Shown: positions 26,017-35,900 of the stretch, piece after piece
Layout: each line of letters begins with the position of its first letter
How positions within the stretch are numbered: position 1 is the first letter of the stretch
Assembly (NCBI RefSeq): GCF_001048695.1
Contig: NZ_CVRB01000006.1
Coordinates: 124,001 to 188,000 of the forward strand
Origin: Neobacillus massiliamazoniensis
GTDB taxonomy: Bacteria > Bacillota > Bacilli > Bacillales > Cytobacillaceae
Length of the DNA: 64,000 nucleotides
Reading direction: 5' to 3'
The notes under the pieces: generated by a model
What the model saw: the letters and a program-made list of their open reading frames with translations, nothing else
Databases searched by the model: none
Told to the model about the DNA's origin: nothing
Translations under genes and position numbers: made by a program

Positions 26017-26149
26017 TTTCTTTACTCCTCATATTTTGGTTTAGTTATGATTTACACTATGGAGTGTATTTCTGAAATTCATTATCGTCCCAAAATCTTA
26101 ATTTAACCTTAAAAAATAAATTAGAATATTTAGGTGCCTGACTTTCGGA

Positions 26150-26615
26150 AGAAATACAAAATGGAACATATATTTGAAAAATGGCACATATCTCAGTCAA
26201 AACGGTACATATATTTAAAAATCGGCACATATATTTCAAAAATGGCATATTTCTTGTTTTTTTTGGTGTAATTCTAAAAAAAAAGCTCCCAAATTAATAA
26301 ACGGAGCCCTATTCAATGGTGAAAATAGGTATTCGTGATGAAATGGCACATATAATCAAAAAACGGCACATATCCCAGTCAAAACGGCACATATATTTGA
26401 AAATCGGCACATAAATTTCAAAAATGGCACATTTCTTGTTTTTTTTGGAGTAATTCTAAAAAAAAGCTCCCAAATTAATAAACGGAGCCCTCTTCAATGG
26501 TGAAAATGGGTACTCGTGATGAAATGGCACATATAATCAAAAAATGGCACATATCCCAGTCAAAACGGCACATATATTTGAAAAACGGCACATAAAAATC
26601 AAAAATAGCACATAT
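26150..26615. repeat. Word-repeat array C within three 181-bp tandem units
   Basis: The word NGGCACATAT recurs about every 20-24 bp within clusters. The whole block is itself a tandem repeat: the stretch CAGTCAAAACGG occurs at 26194, 26376 and 26557, i.e. a period of 181-182 bp. The first two units each contain the conserved segment AGCTCCCAAATTAATAAACG and a run of eight T residues; the third is truncated. On the minus strand each complete unit includes a GGCTCC..GGAGC hairpin followed by T8-9, which looks like an intrinsic terminator. The block occupies the gap between the lipoprotein and the phosphoesterase gene. Confidence 0.8.
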
Positions 26616-26631
26616 CAGTTTTTTTCCATGT

Positions 26632-26667
26632 AAAAGGTAGCTGCCCTAATCGGACAGCTACCTTTTA
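26632..26667 (-). terminator. Intrinsic terminator after the YncE/phosphoesterase gene
   Basis: AAAAGGTAGCTG and CAGCTACCTTTT flank a short loop; the A/T flanks suit either strand. Confidence 0.85.
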
Positions 26668-26685
26668 AAATTTAAAGTAATTTTA

Positions 26686-29439
26686 TTAATTGTTCGCAGG
26701 TGATGGTGCACTGCTTTCAGGCTGTTTTTCTACTTCCTCCGGTGTAAGAACATTATTTTCACCTGGATATGGTTTGTCAAATCCCTTTGTAGCATACCAA
26801 ACGGAGTGATTCAGCATGTTTGCGTTAACTTTATCAGGTGAAGCTCCTCTTCCAGACATTTTATCTTTATTTTTATTCGACCATTCTGTCCACTGTTTCG
26901 ATAACTCCTGAGCCTGAGGTGTTATTTGTTGTGTATTAGCAAGTGCTGCAGTATTTGCATTTGGCTGCCCATTTAGCGTATTAAGTGGGATTTGGTTCGG
27001 TACAAATGTATATGGTGTAAAATCAGGCTTATTTGTAAATAGCTCACTCATAGGTTCAGCTGCTGCATCGTTTTGATTCATTGGCTGCATTCCAAGGATT
27101 TGCTCTATACTTCTTACCATGTTGATAACTGTCCAATAGTGGCTGTTCGTTATTTCTTTTTTCACATATGGACTAATTACATACGCTGGCTCACGGTGTC
27201 CATCCACATGATCTAATCCATTTTGTGAGTCATCTTCGGTAACGAAGATAACCGAATCTTTCCAGTATTTACTGTGAGAAATTAAATCGACGATTTTTCC
27301 GACTGCTAGGTCATTGTCTGCAACCATTGCTTGTGGAGTTGGGGAACCGGTCGCACTTCCGTTCGTATGGTCATTTGTAACCCACAATGTATTAAGCTGT
27401 GGTAAATCATCATTTTTAACGTGTTCTTCAAATTGTTTCTTAAAAATTTCAAAACGGTACTGATCTGGAATATCCATATCAAACGTTGGGAAAGTCTTAT
27501 GTGTAATCGGTCCTAAAGACGGAATATCATACTTCACCTGGTAGTTACCAATTGGAACATGAAGATTACCCTGCTTTTGACCAGCAAGAATGAGAGAATC
27601 ATTATACCAATCAGTCCATGTGCCGAATGGTGCAGAACCAGTGAAATCAGTTGTGTCTTCACCAAAGTTCTCTACAGATACGCCATGTTTAATAGCTTGA
27701 TCCCATAAATGTCCAGTTGGTGCATATGCCATTGGATCCCCGGCTCCACCTGGATAGCTACGAACGTTCGCTGTATCCGTTTCTTTATCCTCATAATCAA
27801 CGTTTGTTCCTTGCATTACCCATTGATGTCCACTTGCTGATTGGATACCTGAAACATAGAAGTTATCCAAATTCGGATAAGTTTCAGCAAGCTTATGGAA
27901 GTTTGGCGTCACCTGTTTAGGGAATTGCACTAACGCTGGTTCACCATTACCTTTTCCTAGATCACCAAGAACTTGGTCGTAGGTGCGATTTTCTTTAATG
28001 ATATAGAATACATGTTTAATCGTAGATGGTTCACCAATTCTCTCAGGCATGGCGACTGGTTTTTTATTGTTCCTTGGTTTAGCGTTTAGGTCCTTTAAAC
28101 CAAACCAGTTATTATTTGCATAAACCTGCTTAGTACCCTTCACGAGGTCATTAGTTGAAGGAAATGGAATCATTGAAAGGGATCCCATTTGGGCATAAGC
28201 GGAGTGTCCTGTTACTTTAACACCTTGAATCGTTAAATCACGTGTTGGTCCGAGTGAACCTACACCATCTCCGTTAGCAACGATAAGCTGTTTATTTGCA
28301 GAATCAATTGCTAAATCTACTGGGAACCAGGCTGTCGGAATAAGCCCTTTTAATTCTGGATCCTTTTCCGGACCATTCCAATCATAAACGGCAACCGCAT
28401 TATCCCGGCCAAGACTAACCATTAATTGATTGCCAATCATCTTAACTGCGTTCGGTGCGGCACCTTTATGAGCGTTCGGGTATGGTTGAACGTCAATTGT
28501 TTGAACAACATTATTAGTCTTTGTATCAATGACAGAAACAGTATCACTATTTGTGTTGGTGACAAATATGTACTGACCTGATTGTGTCATTCGTTCAGGC
28601 TGTACACCAACTTCAATATTTTTCGTAACAGTGTTTGTAGTCAAGTCAACCACCGAAACGGTACCTGTTGTAGTGGCTCCTGTTTTAGGGTCAACGACAA
28701 CTTGAGACCCTGATGAATCAATCGTCGTGTCTCCTGACTTGGCAATCCTACCGCCTTGGTTTGTGACATATGCGGTATTGCCATCAACTAAAACACTCGT
28801 TGGGGCATTTTCTACTGGAATTTTTGCTGTTAATTTGCCTGTTTGCGGATCCATTACACCTAGACTATTATCCCGATTAAGGGCTACTAAAAGCTGTCCT
28901 TGTGGACCCACCGCTAAATCGAGTGGATTAATATTACCGCCAACTTTTGCATTTGGAAGATTATACTTTTGTTTGATTGTAGGAGTACCATCGGCAGCAA
29001 TCGACATTACTACAACTTTACCTGTTGAACCAGAAGATCCGGTTGCATACAGTTGGCTTCCATCCTTTGAATAAGCTAATCCCCACATGTGAGAAAGACC
29101 TAAATCAAAATCGGAAACAGTCATTTTACCTGTTGCTAAATCAACTACGTTAATTCCTTTTCCGCCATAGTTGTTTCGGCCAACCACGGTTACAGCCGTC
29201 TTTCCATTTGGATTCACCGCAACAGACATAGGATTTCCACCAAATTCAATTTGCTTACCAGCTGGTGTGATTAACTGGTTAACAGGAGTTTGAACTGATC
29301 CATCTGCTTGACGGCCCACCAAATTACTTCCAAAAGCACCATCTTGTGCAGCATAAGTTCCTACAGCCCCAAATACAACCGTACTTAATGCAATCCCGGC
29401 AAGCAGTGCTTTTTTCTTTTTCCTAAATTTCTTTAGCAT
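26686..29439 (-). CDS. Secreted YncE-type beta-propeller / phosphoesterase fusion
   Basis: 917 residues. A signal peptide (KKKKALLAGIALSTVVFGAVGTYA) precedes a YVTN/YncE-like beta-propeller of repeated NTAYVTN, YIFVTNTNSDTVSVIDTKTN and similar blades (residues about 60-430). A phosphoesterase domain follows, with IKHVFYIIKENRTYDQVLGD, LWVTNDHTNG and VIFVTEDDSQNGLDHVDGHREP, i.e. the metal-binding Asp/Glu/His set of the alkaline phosphatase-like superfamily. It probably hydrolyses phosphodiesters or phospholipids outside the cell. The ATG at 29439 follows AAAAGGAG; an in-frame GTG three codons before it lies on the ribosome site. It is monocistronic. Confidence 0.85.
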   Translation of the reverse strand: MLKKFRKKKKALLAGIALSTVVFGAVGTYAAQDGAFGSNLVGRQADGSVQTPVNQLITPAGKQIEFGGNPMSVAVNPNGKTAVTVVGRNNYGGKGINVVDLATGKMTVSDFDLGLSHMWGLAYSKDGSQLYATGSSGSTGKVVVMSIAADGTPTIKQKYNLPNAKVGGNINPLDLAVGPQGQLLVALNRDNSLGVMDPQTGKLTAKIPVENAPTSVLVDGNTAYVTNQGGRIAKSGDTTIDSSGSQVVVDPKTGATTTGTVSVVDLTTNTVTKNIEVGVQPERMTQSGQYIFVTNTNSDTVSVIDTKTNNVVQTIDVQPYPNAHKGAAPNAVKMIGNQLMVSLGRDNAVAVYDWNGPEKDPELKGLIPTAWFPVDLAIDSANKQLIVANGDGVGSLGPTRDLTIQGVKVTGHSAYAQMGSLSMIPFPSTNDLVKGTKQVYANNNWFGLKDLNAKPRNNKKPVAMPERIGEPSTIKHVFYIIKENRTYDQVLGDLGKGNGEPALVQFPKQVTPNFHKLAETYPNLDNFYVSGIQSASGHQWVMQGTNVDYEDKETDTANVRSYPGGAGDPMAYAPTGHLWDQAIKHGVSVENFGEDTTDFTGSAPFGTWTDWYNDSLILAGQKQGNLHVPIGNYQVKYDIPSLGPITHKTFPTFDMDIPDQYRFEIFKKQFEEHVKNDDLPQLNTLWVTNDHTNGSATGSPTPQAMVADNDLAVGKIVDLISHSKYWKDSVIFVTEDDSQNGLDHVDGHREPAYVISPYVKKEITNSHYWTVINMVRSIEQILGMQPMNQNDAAAEPMSELFTNKPDFTPYTFVPNQIPLNTLNGQPNANTAALANTQQITPQAQELSKQWTEWSNKNKDKMSGRGASPDKVNANMLNHSVWYATKGFDKPYPGENNVLTPEEVEKQPESSAPSPANN

Positions 29440-29611
29440 CCCTTCCACTCCTTTTAATTGGTTAATAGATTACATTAATAGGATAAATCTTCTATATAAA
29501 GCCAATATTAATAGAGAGTAAATTTAATATTTACTTTTTTCTGACTTTAGAACTAGTTCGAATTAACTATAATTTCCTTTAATAGATAATAGTGGTCCAA
29601 ATCCCCTAAAT

Positions 29612-29626
29612 TGGTGTCAGGCACCA
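29612..29626. repeat. Dispersed palindromic repeat unit
   Basis: TGGTGTCAGGCACCA appears between divergent genes, about 70 bp upstream of the TPP enzyme gene. Confidence 0.7.
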
Positions 29627-29693
29627 GCACTTATGATTACTCTTAATTTAGATAAAACTAGGAGTATGAAATAAAGATACTGGAGGAAGACAA

Positions 29694-31277
29694 ATGAAGG
29701 TTACGGATGTACTTGTACATTGTTTAGAAAACGAAGGTGTGGAATATGTGTTTGGAATTGTCGGCAAGGAGACGATTGACCTTGCTGATTCGTTATCGAG
29801 GTCAAAGCAAATTCAGTTTGTGAATGTCAGGCATGAGCAAGGTGCTGCTTTTATGGCCGATGTTTATGGTAGATTGTCAAAAAAAGTGGGCGTTTGTTTT
29901 TCAACACTGGGCCCTGGAGCTACCAACTTATTAACGGGTATTTCGAGTGCACAGCTTGATCATTCACCTGTGGTGGCAATAATGGGACAAGCAGGTGTGG
30001 AACGGCATCATAAAGAATCACACCAATATATTGATCTTGTTAAAGTATTTGAGCCCGTAACAAAGTGGAGCACGCAAATTAAGGATGCTATGACCGTACC
30101 AGCCGTTATTCGAAAAGCCTTTCGAATAACAAAAATGGAAAAAACGGGTTCGGTTGCGATCATCTTACCAGAGAACTTTGCCGCTCAAACGATTCCCGAT
30201 AAGCCGCTGCCTGTTACACCCTTACCTGAAAGCGTCCCTTCTCAAGATACAATTAAGGATGCTATTACCCTTTTACAAAAATGCATAAAACCGTTTGTTG
30301 TCATTGGAAACGGTGTGATCAGGCAGGATGCATTCCAGGAGCTTCTGACCTTTGCCGAGACTCTTCAATCCCCTGTTACTCACAGCTTTAAGGCCAAAGG
30401 TGCACTACCTAAATATCACCCTCTTAATTTTTTTACATTTGGATTTAATGAAAACGATGAGGTTCTTTCAGGGATAGAGGAAGCCGACCTGCTTATTGTC
30501 ATCGGTTTCGACTTTGTTGAAAAGCTTCCAAAGGATTGGAATAAGAAAAAAACTCCGGTATTACATATTGATGCTTTACCGACAGAAACAAATGAATATT
30601 ATCCTGTTGAGGTGGAACTGGTCGGAAACATAAAGAAGACACTTCATTTGTTGAATCAATCGGAGATCCCAGCTAAATCATGGATACCTTCAGGGAACCT
30701 TCAAGAAAAAATTAAGACAGCATATCAAATAAAAAAACCTAATTCACAGACCTTAACGATAGAGAATGTTTTGCACTATATTGAAAATTACTTTTCAGAG
30801 AACACGATTGTGATTTCAGATGTCGGGGCACATAAGGTATCTATAGCCCGCACCTATCAGCCGAAAATGCCAAACCGTCTAATAATTTCAAATGGACTCG
30901 CTACAATGGGAATCGCCATTCCAGGCACAATCGGAGCGAAATTAGCTTGTCCACATGACACGGTTATTTGTATTACGGGCGATGGTGGCGCCCTCATGAA
31001 TTTTGCTGAAATAGAGACTGCCAAACGCCTAGGACTCTCGTTCATTATTATTGTTTTAAATGATTCGATGTTAAAACTTGAAGTACAGCAAATGAACAAA
31101 AAGTTTGGAAAAAGCTACGGAGTAACCTTTCAGAACCCTGATTTTGTCCAACTAGCAGAGAGCTTTGGTATTAAAGGTATACGAGCAAGTAACCTAGGTG
31201 AACTTGAAAACATTCTCAAAGAGACGCTGCAGTATTTAGAGGAAATTGTATTAATTGACGTCACAGTACAAAATTAG
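29694..31277 (+). CDS. Acetolactate synthase-like thiamine-diphosphate enzyme
   Basis: 527 residues with the three-domain TPP-enzyme layout: an N-terminal PYR domain with catalytic Glu48 in VRHEQGAAFMADVYGR, a central domain (PFVVIGNGVIR), and a C-terminal PP domain with GDGGALMNFAEIETAKRLGLSFIIIVLND, the GDG-X(~25)-N metal/TPP motif. Homology is to the large-subunit family of acetolactate synthases and related carboligases. No regulatory small subunit (ilvH) or ilv/als neighbour is present, so a catabolic or different carboligase role is as likely as branched-chain amino acid synthesis. TGGAGGAAG precedes the ATG. Confidence 0.8.
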   Translation: MKVTDVLVHCLENEGVEYVFGIVGKETIDLADSLSRSKQIQFVNVRHEQGAAFMADVYGRLSKKVGVCFSTLGPGATNLLTGISSAQLDHSPVVAIMGQAGVERHHKESHQYIDLVKVFEPVTKWSTQIKDAMTVPAVIRKAFRITKMEKTGSVAIILPENFAAQTIPDKPLPVTPLPESVPSQDTIKDAITLLQKCIKPFVVIGNGVIRQDAFQELLTFAETLQSPVTHSFKAKGALPKYHPLNFFTFGFNENDEVLSGIEEADLLIVIGFDFVEKLPKDWNKKKTPVLHIDALPTETNEYYPVEVELVGNIKKTLHLLNQSEIPAKSWIPSGNLQEKIKTAYQIKKPNSQTLTIENVLHYIENYFSENTIVISDVGAHKVSIARTYQPKMPNRLIISNGLATMGIAIPGTIGAKLACPHDTVICITGDGGALMNFAEIETAKRLGLSFIIIVLNDSMLKLEVQQMNKKFGKSYGVTFQNPDFVQLAESFGIKGIRASNLGELENILKETLQYLEEIVLIDVTVQN

Positions 31278-31547
31278 CCCGTCCCTCCTGGAATATGGAC
31301 TACTTCAATCTGAATATGTGATTTGGAAAGTTACAAGGGTATAATATTATTATCTTTTGACTCTACCCGGGGTAGCGTCACGAAAATGCGGATTTTCAAT
31401 GTTATTTCTATGGCGATTACCCCGATTTTAACAACCTAAAGGAATTCTTAATCGTCTTAAAGAATCTAAGGATACTTTTTAAAAAAGGATTACTCGAAGT
31501 GATTGTAGAAATTAATTAGAACACCAAAACATTTAGGAGGGAAATTA

Positions 31548-31931
31548 ATGATTAATAAAGTTGGTCAAATTATGTTGTATGTAAATAACCAAGATGAGGC
31601 AGTTAATTTTTGGACAGAAAAAGTAGGATTTAGTGTAATTTCTGAAGAAGATAACGGTCAGGGATTTAGATGGATTGAAATTGCTCCAAATAAGGATGCA
31701 GCAACAAGTATCATTCTACACAATAAGGAATTTGTTGCTAAAATGTCGCCTGAATTAAATCTTGGTACACCTTCTTTAATGTTTTTCTCGGAAAATCTCG
31801 ATCAATTACATAGCGACTTATCAAATAAAAATATCACAGTCGGAGAAATTGTAAATATTCCTTCTGGAAGAGTATTTAACTTTGCTGATAGTGAAAATAA
31901 TTATTTTGCAGTCATGGAAAAGAGTGAATAA
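31548..31931 (+). CDS. VOC (glyoxalase/bleomycin resistance) family protein
   Basis: 127 residues with the paired beta-alpha-beta-beta-beta modules of the vicinal oxygen chelate fold (IMLYVNNQDEAVNFWTEKVGFSVISEE...FRWIEIAP and later LMFFSENLDQLHSDLSNKNI...GRVFNFADSENNYFAVME). The terminal Glu in FAVME is a typical metal ligand. Substrates range from antibiotics to small metabolites and cannot be assigned. GGAGGGA precedes the ATG. The 270 bp upstream contain nothing I recognise. Confidence 0.85.
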   Translation: MINKVGQIMLYVNNQDEAVNFWTEKVGFSVISEEDNGQGFRWIEIAPNKDAATSIILHNKEFVAKMSPELNLGTPSLMFFSENLDQLHSDLSNKNITVGEIVNIPSGRVFNFADSENNYFAVMEKSE

Positions 31932-31975
31932 CTATCTTTTTTTATAGAACTTAAGGGTGAGTTTTTGGAGTAATG

Positions 31976-32020
31976 AAAAAAGCCCCATTTCTCAATTTTA
32001 CTGAGAAATTGGGCTTTTTA
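31976..32020. terminator. Bidirectional terminator between VOC and SUMF1-like genes
   Basis: AAAAAAGCCCCATTTCTCA pairs with TGAGAAATTGGGCTTTTT (one bulge) around a seven-base loop. Confidence 0.88.
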
Positions 32021-32034
32021 TATTGGTTTTGTAG

Positions 32035-32703
32035 TTAAAAAGACTGGGCAAGACGGAACCCTAGGTCGTCTATCGAAAATGACGGATGGCTACGACGACG
32101 ACACGAAGCCCCACAGCCCCTGGCCTCTTCAGCCCAACTACCTCCTCGAAAAATTCGATAGGAGCCATACACTTGTTCATCATATAAATCCCAACACCAC
32201 TCCCAAACATTCCCTAACATATCATAAAGACCCCATGCATTCGGTTCCTTTTTCCCTACTTCATGGATTTTGCCTCCAGAATTTTCATTATACCAGGCAA
32301 TCTTATCAAGCTCTCCATATCTATAACCAGTAGTCCCTGCTTTACATGCATATTGCCACTCTGCTTCAGAAGGAAGTCGATAGCCTTCTGATTCCCATTC
32401 ACAAATAATGTTTTCACCATCATTACTTATAAAATAACACTCTCTCAGTCCAGCTTTCTGTGAAAGTAGATTACAAAATGAAATGGCTTCATTCCAAGAA
32501 ATATTCACAACCGGTTTTAGATCTCCGTCAAAAGAATTAGGTGATTTATTTGTAATAGCATAGTAAAGACCCATAGTTACAGGATACTGAGCAAGAAGAA
32601 ACGGTCTTATATCAGCTTTCCATTTGCTTTTTATTCTATCGTCTCTTAATTCTATTTCTCCCCCTGGAATTCTTACCATAGGAAAGCCATTTTCATTTGA
32701 CAC
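32035..32703 (-). CDS. SUMF1/formylglycine-generating-enzyme-fold protein
   Basis: 222 residues with the FGE-sulfatase/C-lectin-like fold: MVRIPGGE, YPVTMGLYYAI, PVVNISWNEAISFCN, YRLPSEAEWQYACKAG, WGLYDMLGNVWEWCWDLY and FRGGSW...RRRSHP...LGFRLA. The C-terminal region has cysteines in GCGASC, a spacing unlike the paired active-site cysteines of authentic formylglycine-generating enzymes, so a role other than sulfatase activation is possible. No sulfatase is adjacent. The start is a GTG eight bases after AGGAGG. No signal peptide is seen, so it is cytoplasmic. Confidence 0.8.
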   Translation of the reverse strand: MSNENGFPMVRIPGGEIELRDDRIKSKWKADIRPFLLAQYPVTMGLYYAITNKSPNSFDGDLKPVVNISWNEAISFCNLLSQKAGLRECYFISNDGENIICEWESEGYRLPSEAEWQYACKAGTTGYRYGELDKIAWYNENSGGKIHEVGKKEPNAWGLYDMLGNVWEWCWDLYDEQVYGSYRIFRGGSWAEEARGCGASCRRRSHPSFSIDDLGFRLAQSF

Positions 32704-32812
32704 TCTTCCATCCTCCTAATGATCTTTTATTACAAATTTTACCACACCTAAAATCATTCACTCAATACAAAAATTACGTCGGTTTTTTACATAACTGCCC
32801 ATTAGCCATTCA

Positions 32813-32830
32813 TGCAGCGCAAGCGCTGCA
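32813..32830. other. Perfect inverted repeat upstream of the SUMF1-like gene
   Basis: TGCAGCGC and GCGCTGCA are separated by AA. It is a GC-rich hairpin in AT-rich surroundings without a T run. It may be an operator or the stem of a small RNA. Confidence 0.4.
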
Positions 32831-32888
32831 CCAAAAAGGATAAAATTGGAGAGAATTCGTCTATTCTGTTTTTATGGCTGAGAAAGGC

Positions 32889-32929
32889 AAAAAGCCGTTA
32901 TCCCCATTTCTAGAGGAAACGGCTTTTTA
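32889..32929 (-). terminator. Intrinsic terminator after the S8 peptidase gene
   Basis: AAAAAGCCGTT and AACGGCTTTTT flank an 18-base loop. Confidence 0.8.
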
Positions 32930-32933
32930 TCTA

Positions 32934-35900
32934 TTAGTGTACTACAGTTACTTTATTACTTGCTGTTGCCGTCACTTTAAATCCTTGGACGTTTTCAGCA
33001 TCTGCATATACCGTATACGTTCCATTTGGAATATCGTCTGATGGAGCCCAGTCCAAACGAACCTGATCTGTAGTTTCAATAGTTTTTGTGAACACTGTAT
33101 TTCCATTGCTATCTTTAATATAAATCTTCCAGTTTAATTTATTGCTTGCAAAGCCATAAATATGAGCTGGGTTTATTGCATTTACATTTTTATTGTTCTG
33201 TACTTGGAAATAGGAAACTAGGATACTTGGATTAATATATGATGTGTCTCCCCAAACAGTGAATCCCTCATTATAAGCATGATCTTCAGCCATGACGACA
33301 ATGCTTTTTGGTTCTTTTTTTACAGTGAGAGATGTAGCTCCTGGTTTAAGAAGTGTATATTGACCGTCAACATATACGACACTTTCATAGTAACCGCAGC
33401 CACCTTGATTATCATTTGCATTAAAAGTGATTTGATATTTTCCGTCTGTTGTTGGCTGTACTTGAATATCAGATACTGTTGGGGCGACTGAATCTAATTT
33501 AATTGGCAATTTTACCGTTTGAGGTGCAGCGTTGTTAGAATCGAGAGTCGTACGTATTACATAGTTGTAATCGCCATCTTTCACGACTTGACCGTTTTGA
33601 TCTTTTCCTTTCCAGTAATAGTTATCTAAATCAATGTTATAGTAGTAGTTTCCGACGGACATAATATTCTTATGAAACTTATACGGAGATCCAGTAAATT
33701 CACTAAAGTCTCCTAGATAGTTAACTATATTGCCAGCTTTGTCTTCAATATACATTTCTGCTTTTGATAGATTACGTAAAGCTGTAAACGAAGCATAAGC
33801 ACCATGTGCTCCTGAAAGTGGAGAAACGGCAATTTGGTCTACATTAAAGGAATTTGTTTGAGCATTATAACCTAACGGTAAATCTGCGATATCATCCCAA
33901 AGAGCTGTATAGCCTAAGAAAGCATCTTTGTCCCAAGCGGCTGGATCTAAGTTTTGCGGTTCAACCCAATTTCCGTAGAAGCCCATGTAAGGCATGCTTA
34001 ACGGTACAACTTTATCACTATTGTTGTTGGCGGTTGGGATAAAACGAACAAAACCTTCCACGAAAGTGTTCTTTTTCATATTTTTCGGTAGTTTAATATC
34101 AATGCTTAATTCTTTCTTTTTACCTTTAGAAATTTGAATCGTTTGACCTCCATTGACATGGACATCCGCTCCCTCGATACGCGTACTTTTCATCGTTAAA
34201 TAATCTTCTGAGCGGTGATTGCTTCCATCGGCATTGAGATCATATTCTTTATGTTCTGTTTCGTCTGTCAAAACATCAACAACGACTTTGTATTCCATAT
34301 TATCTGGAACATCTTTTCCATCTAAAGCTTCCATTTCTAGTTTAAAATTAAAATTATTTTCCTTAATATCTTTCAATGCAACTGAGCCAGCTTGTTCAAG
34401 TGGCGCTCGTTTGTTAGTCACTAAAACAGGTGTATTAATGGCATTTGCAACTTGCATCAATCCAGCGCCTTGAACACGAGGAGAATATGGCACACTATTA
34501 TTTGCTCTAGGGTCACTTACGATACTTGATGTGTTCATTAACGCGATTTTGGCCTTTAGGACTGTATCTTCTGTTTTCGGTAAGCCTTTGCTATAAAGAG
34601 ATTGCAGTACAAGTGCAGCTCCACCGGCAACCTGAGGAGTGGCCATTGATGTTCCACTCATGACTTGGTATTTGTTATTAGGTATGGTAGAGTAAATATT
34701 TCCGCCTACTCCAGAAATTTCCGGTTTGAAATCTAGTGTAGTTGGTGTACCCATAGAAGAAAAGTTGGACATTTGGTTTTTTAGAGGATTATCAATCCAT
34801 GTCCCATTTGAAAGCTTCATTGTTATCTTTTGACCGTTTTGCAGCTGATTGATCAATGCTTGTCCACCATCCTTACTAACCGTAATTGCAGGTATTGAGA
34901 GCGGACTAAAATACAATTGCGGATAATCAGCCATTTGTGGAGGTGGTACCAAAATCGTTGCAACGGCCCCTTTTCTTTGTGCAGAAAATTGAGCATAAGA
35001 ATAAGAGCTATAAGTGGTTTTAGGTTGTACAATGACAATTTTTCCGATACAATCAATATTTTTAATGTCCGTATCTTTTCCTTCTACGCCATAAACTACT
35101 TCATACTCTTTAGACGGATCAAGTTTATTTGCAAGTACGAAACCGGAATATGTTTGGTCCTGATACGGCATTTCTGTTCCAGTTGAAAGATGAAGGGTGT
35201 TCATTTGAATCGAATTATTTTCATAGGATGCTACTTGCAGGGCAAATGGACTTACACCCGGTGAACCTACATCTCCGACATCCGGATTCTGGGCATAAGG
35301 CTCAAGCGAACTTTTTAGTAAATGGTTTTTGGTGCTGTAAGCGGCATTCCCGCCTGCAACGACTACTAATATTCCTTTTTCAGTGGCTTCACGAATGGTC
35401 TTTTGAACCGGATCATCTACTTCGCTTACTGGGCCCGCATCCGATCCTAAACTCATATTAATAACATCAGCACCCATTTGCATCGAATGCTGGATACCGG
35501 CAATAATATCATCTTCCTTAGCACCGCCGCCTTTATCTGAAAACACTTTTTCAGCTAATAATTGTGCACCTGGCGCAATTCCTTTTACACCATCGTCTGC
35601 TTCATTTCCGTTAGCACCAATGATTCCTGAAACATGCATGCCGTGGGGTTCACTTTTCGGATAGACATCATTATCGTTATCTGCCCAGTCATATCCAGTT
35701 GGCACTTTGTCACTATACCAAACATCATTTTGCGGTGTTTGTGCTAATTTGTCTTGGATATTATTTGGAGTTAGCTTTTCCATTTGCTTCCCTTTATCTG
35801 TCAGCGTCATATCTTTGTGTTTATAATCGATTCCCGAGTCCACAACACCAATCAACATGCCTTCACCTTGATAGCCGAGAGACTCCCAAACCTTTTGTGC

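Noticed and set aside
26057..26248. A 63-codon minus-strand frame rich in Cys, Ile and Phe
   Set aside because: It runs through the GGCACATAT repeats and reflects their periodicity, not a gene.
26150..26615. CRISPR array or phage attachment site
   Set aside because: The 181-bp units are nearly identical throughout, without unique spacers, and there is no integrase or tRNA nearby.
31360..31500. Possible gene remnant before the VOC gene
   Set aside because: Short frames only, no recognisable motif in any of them.
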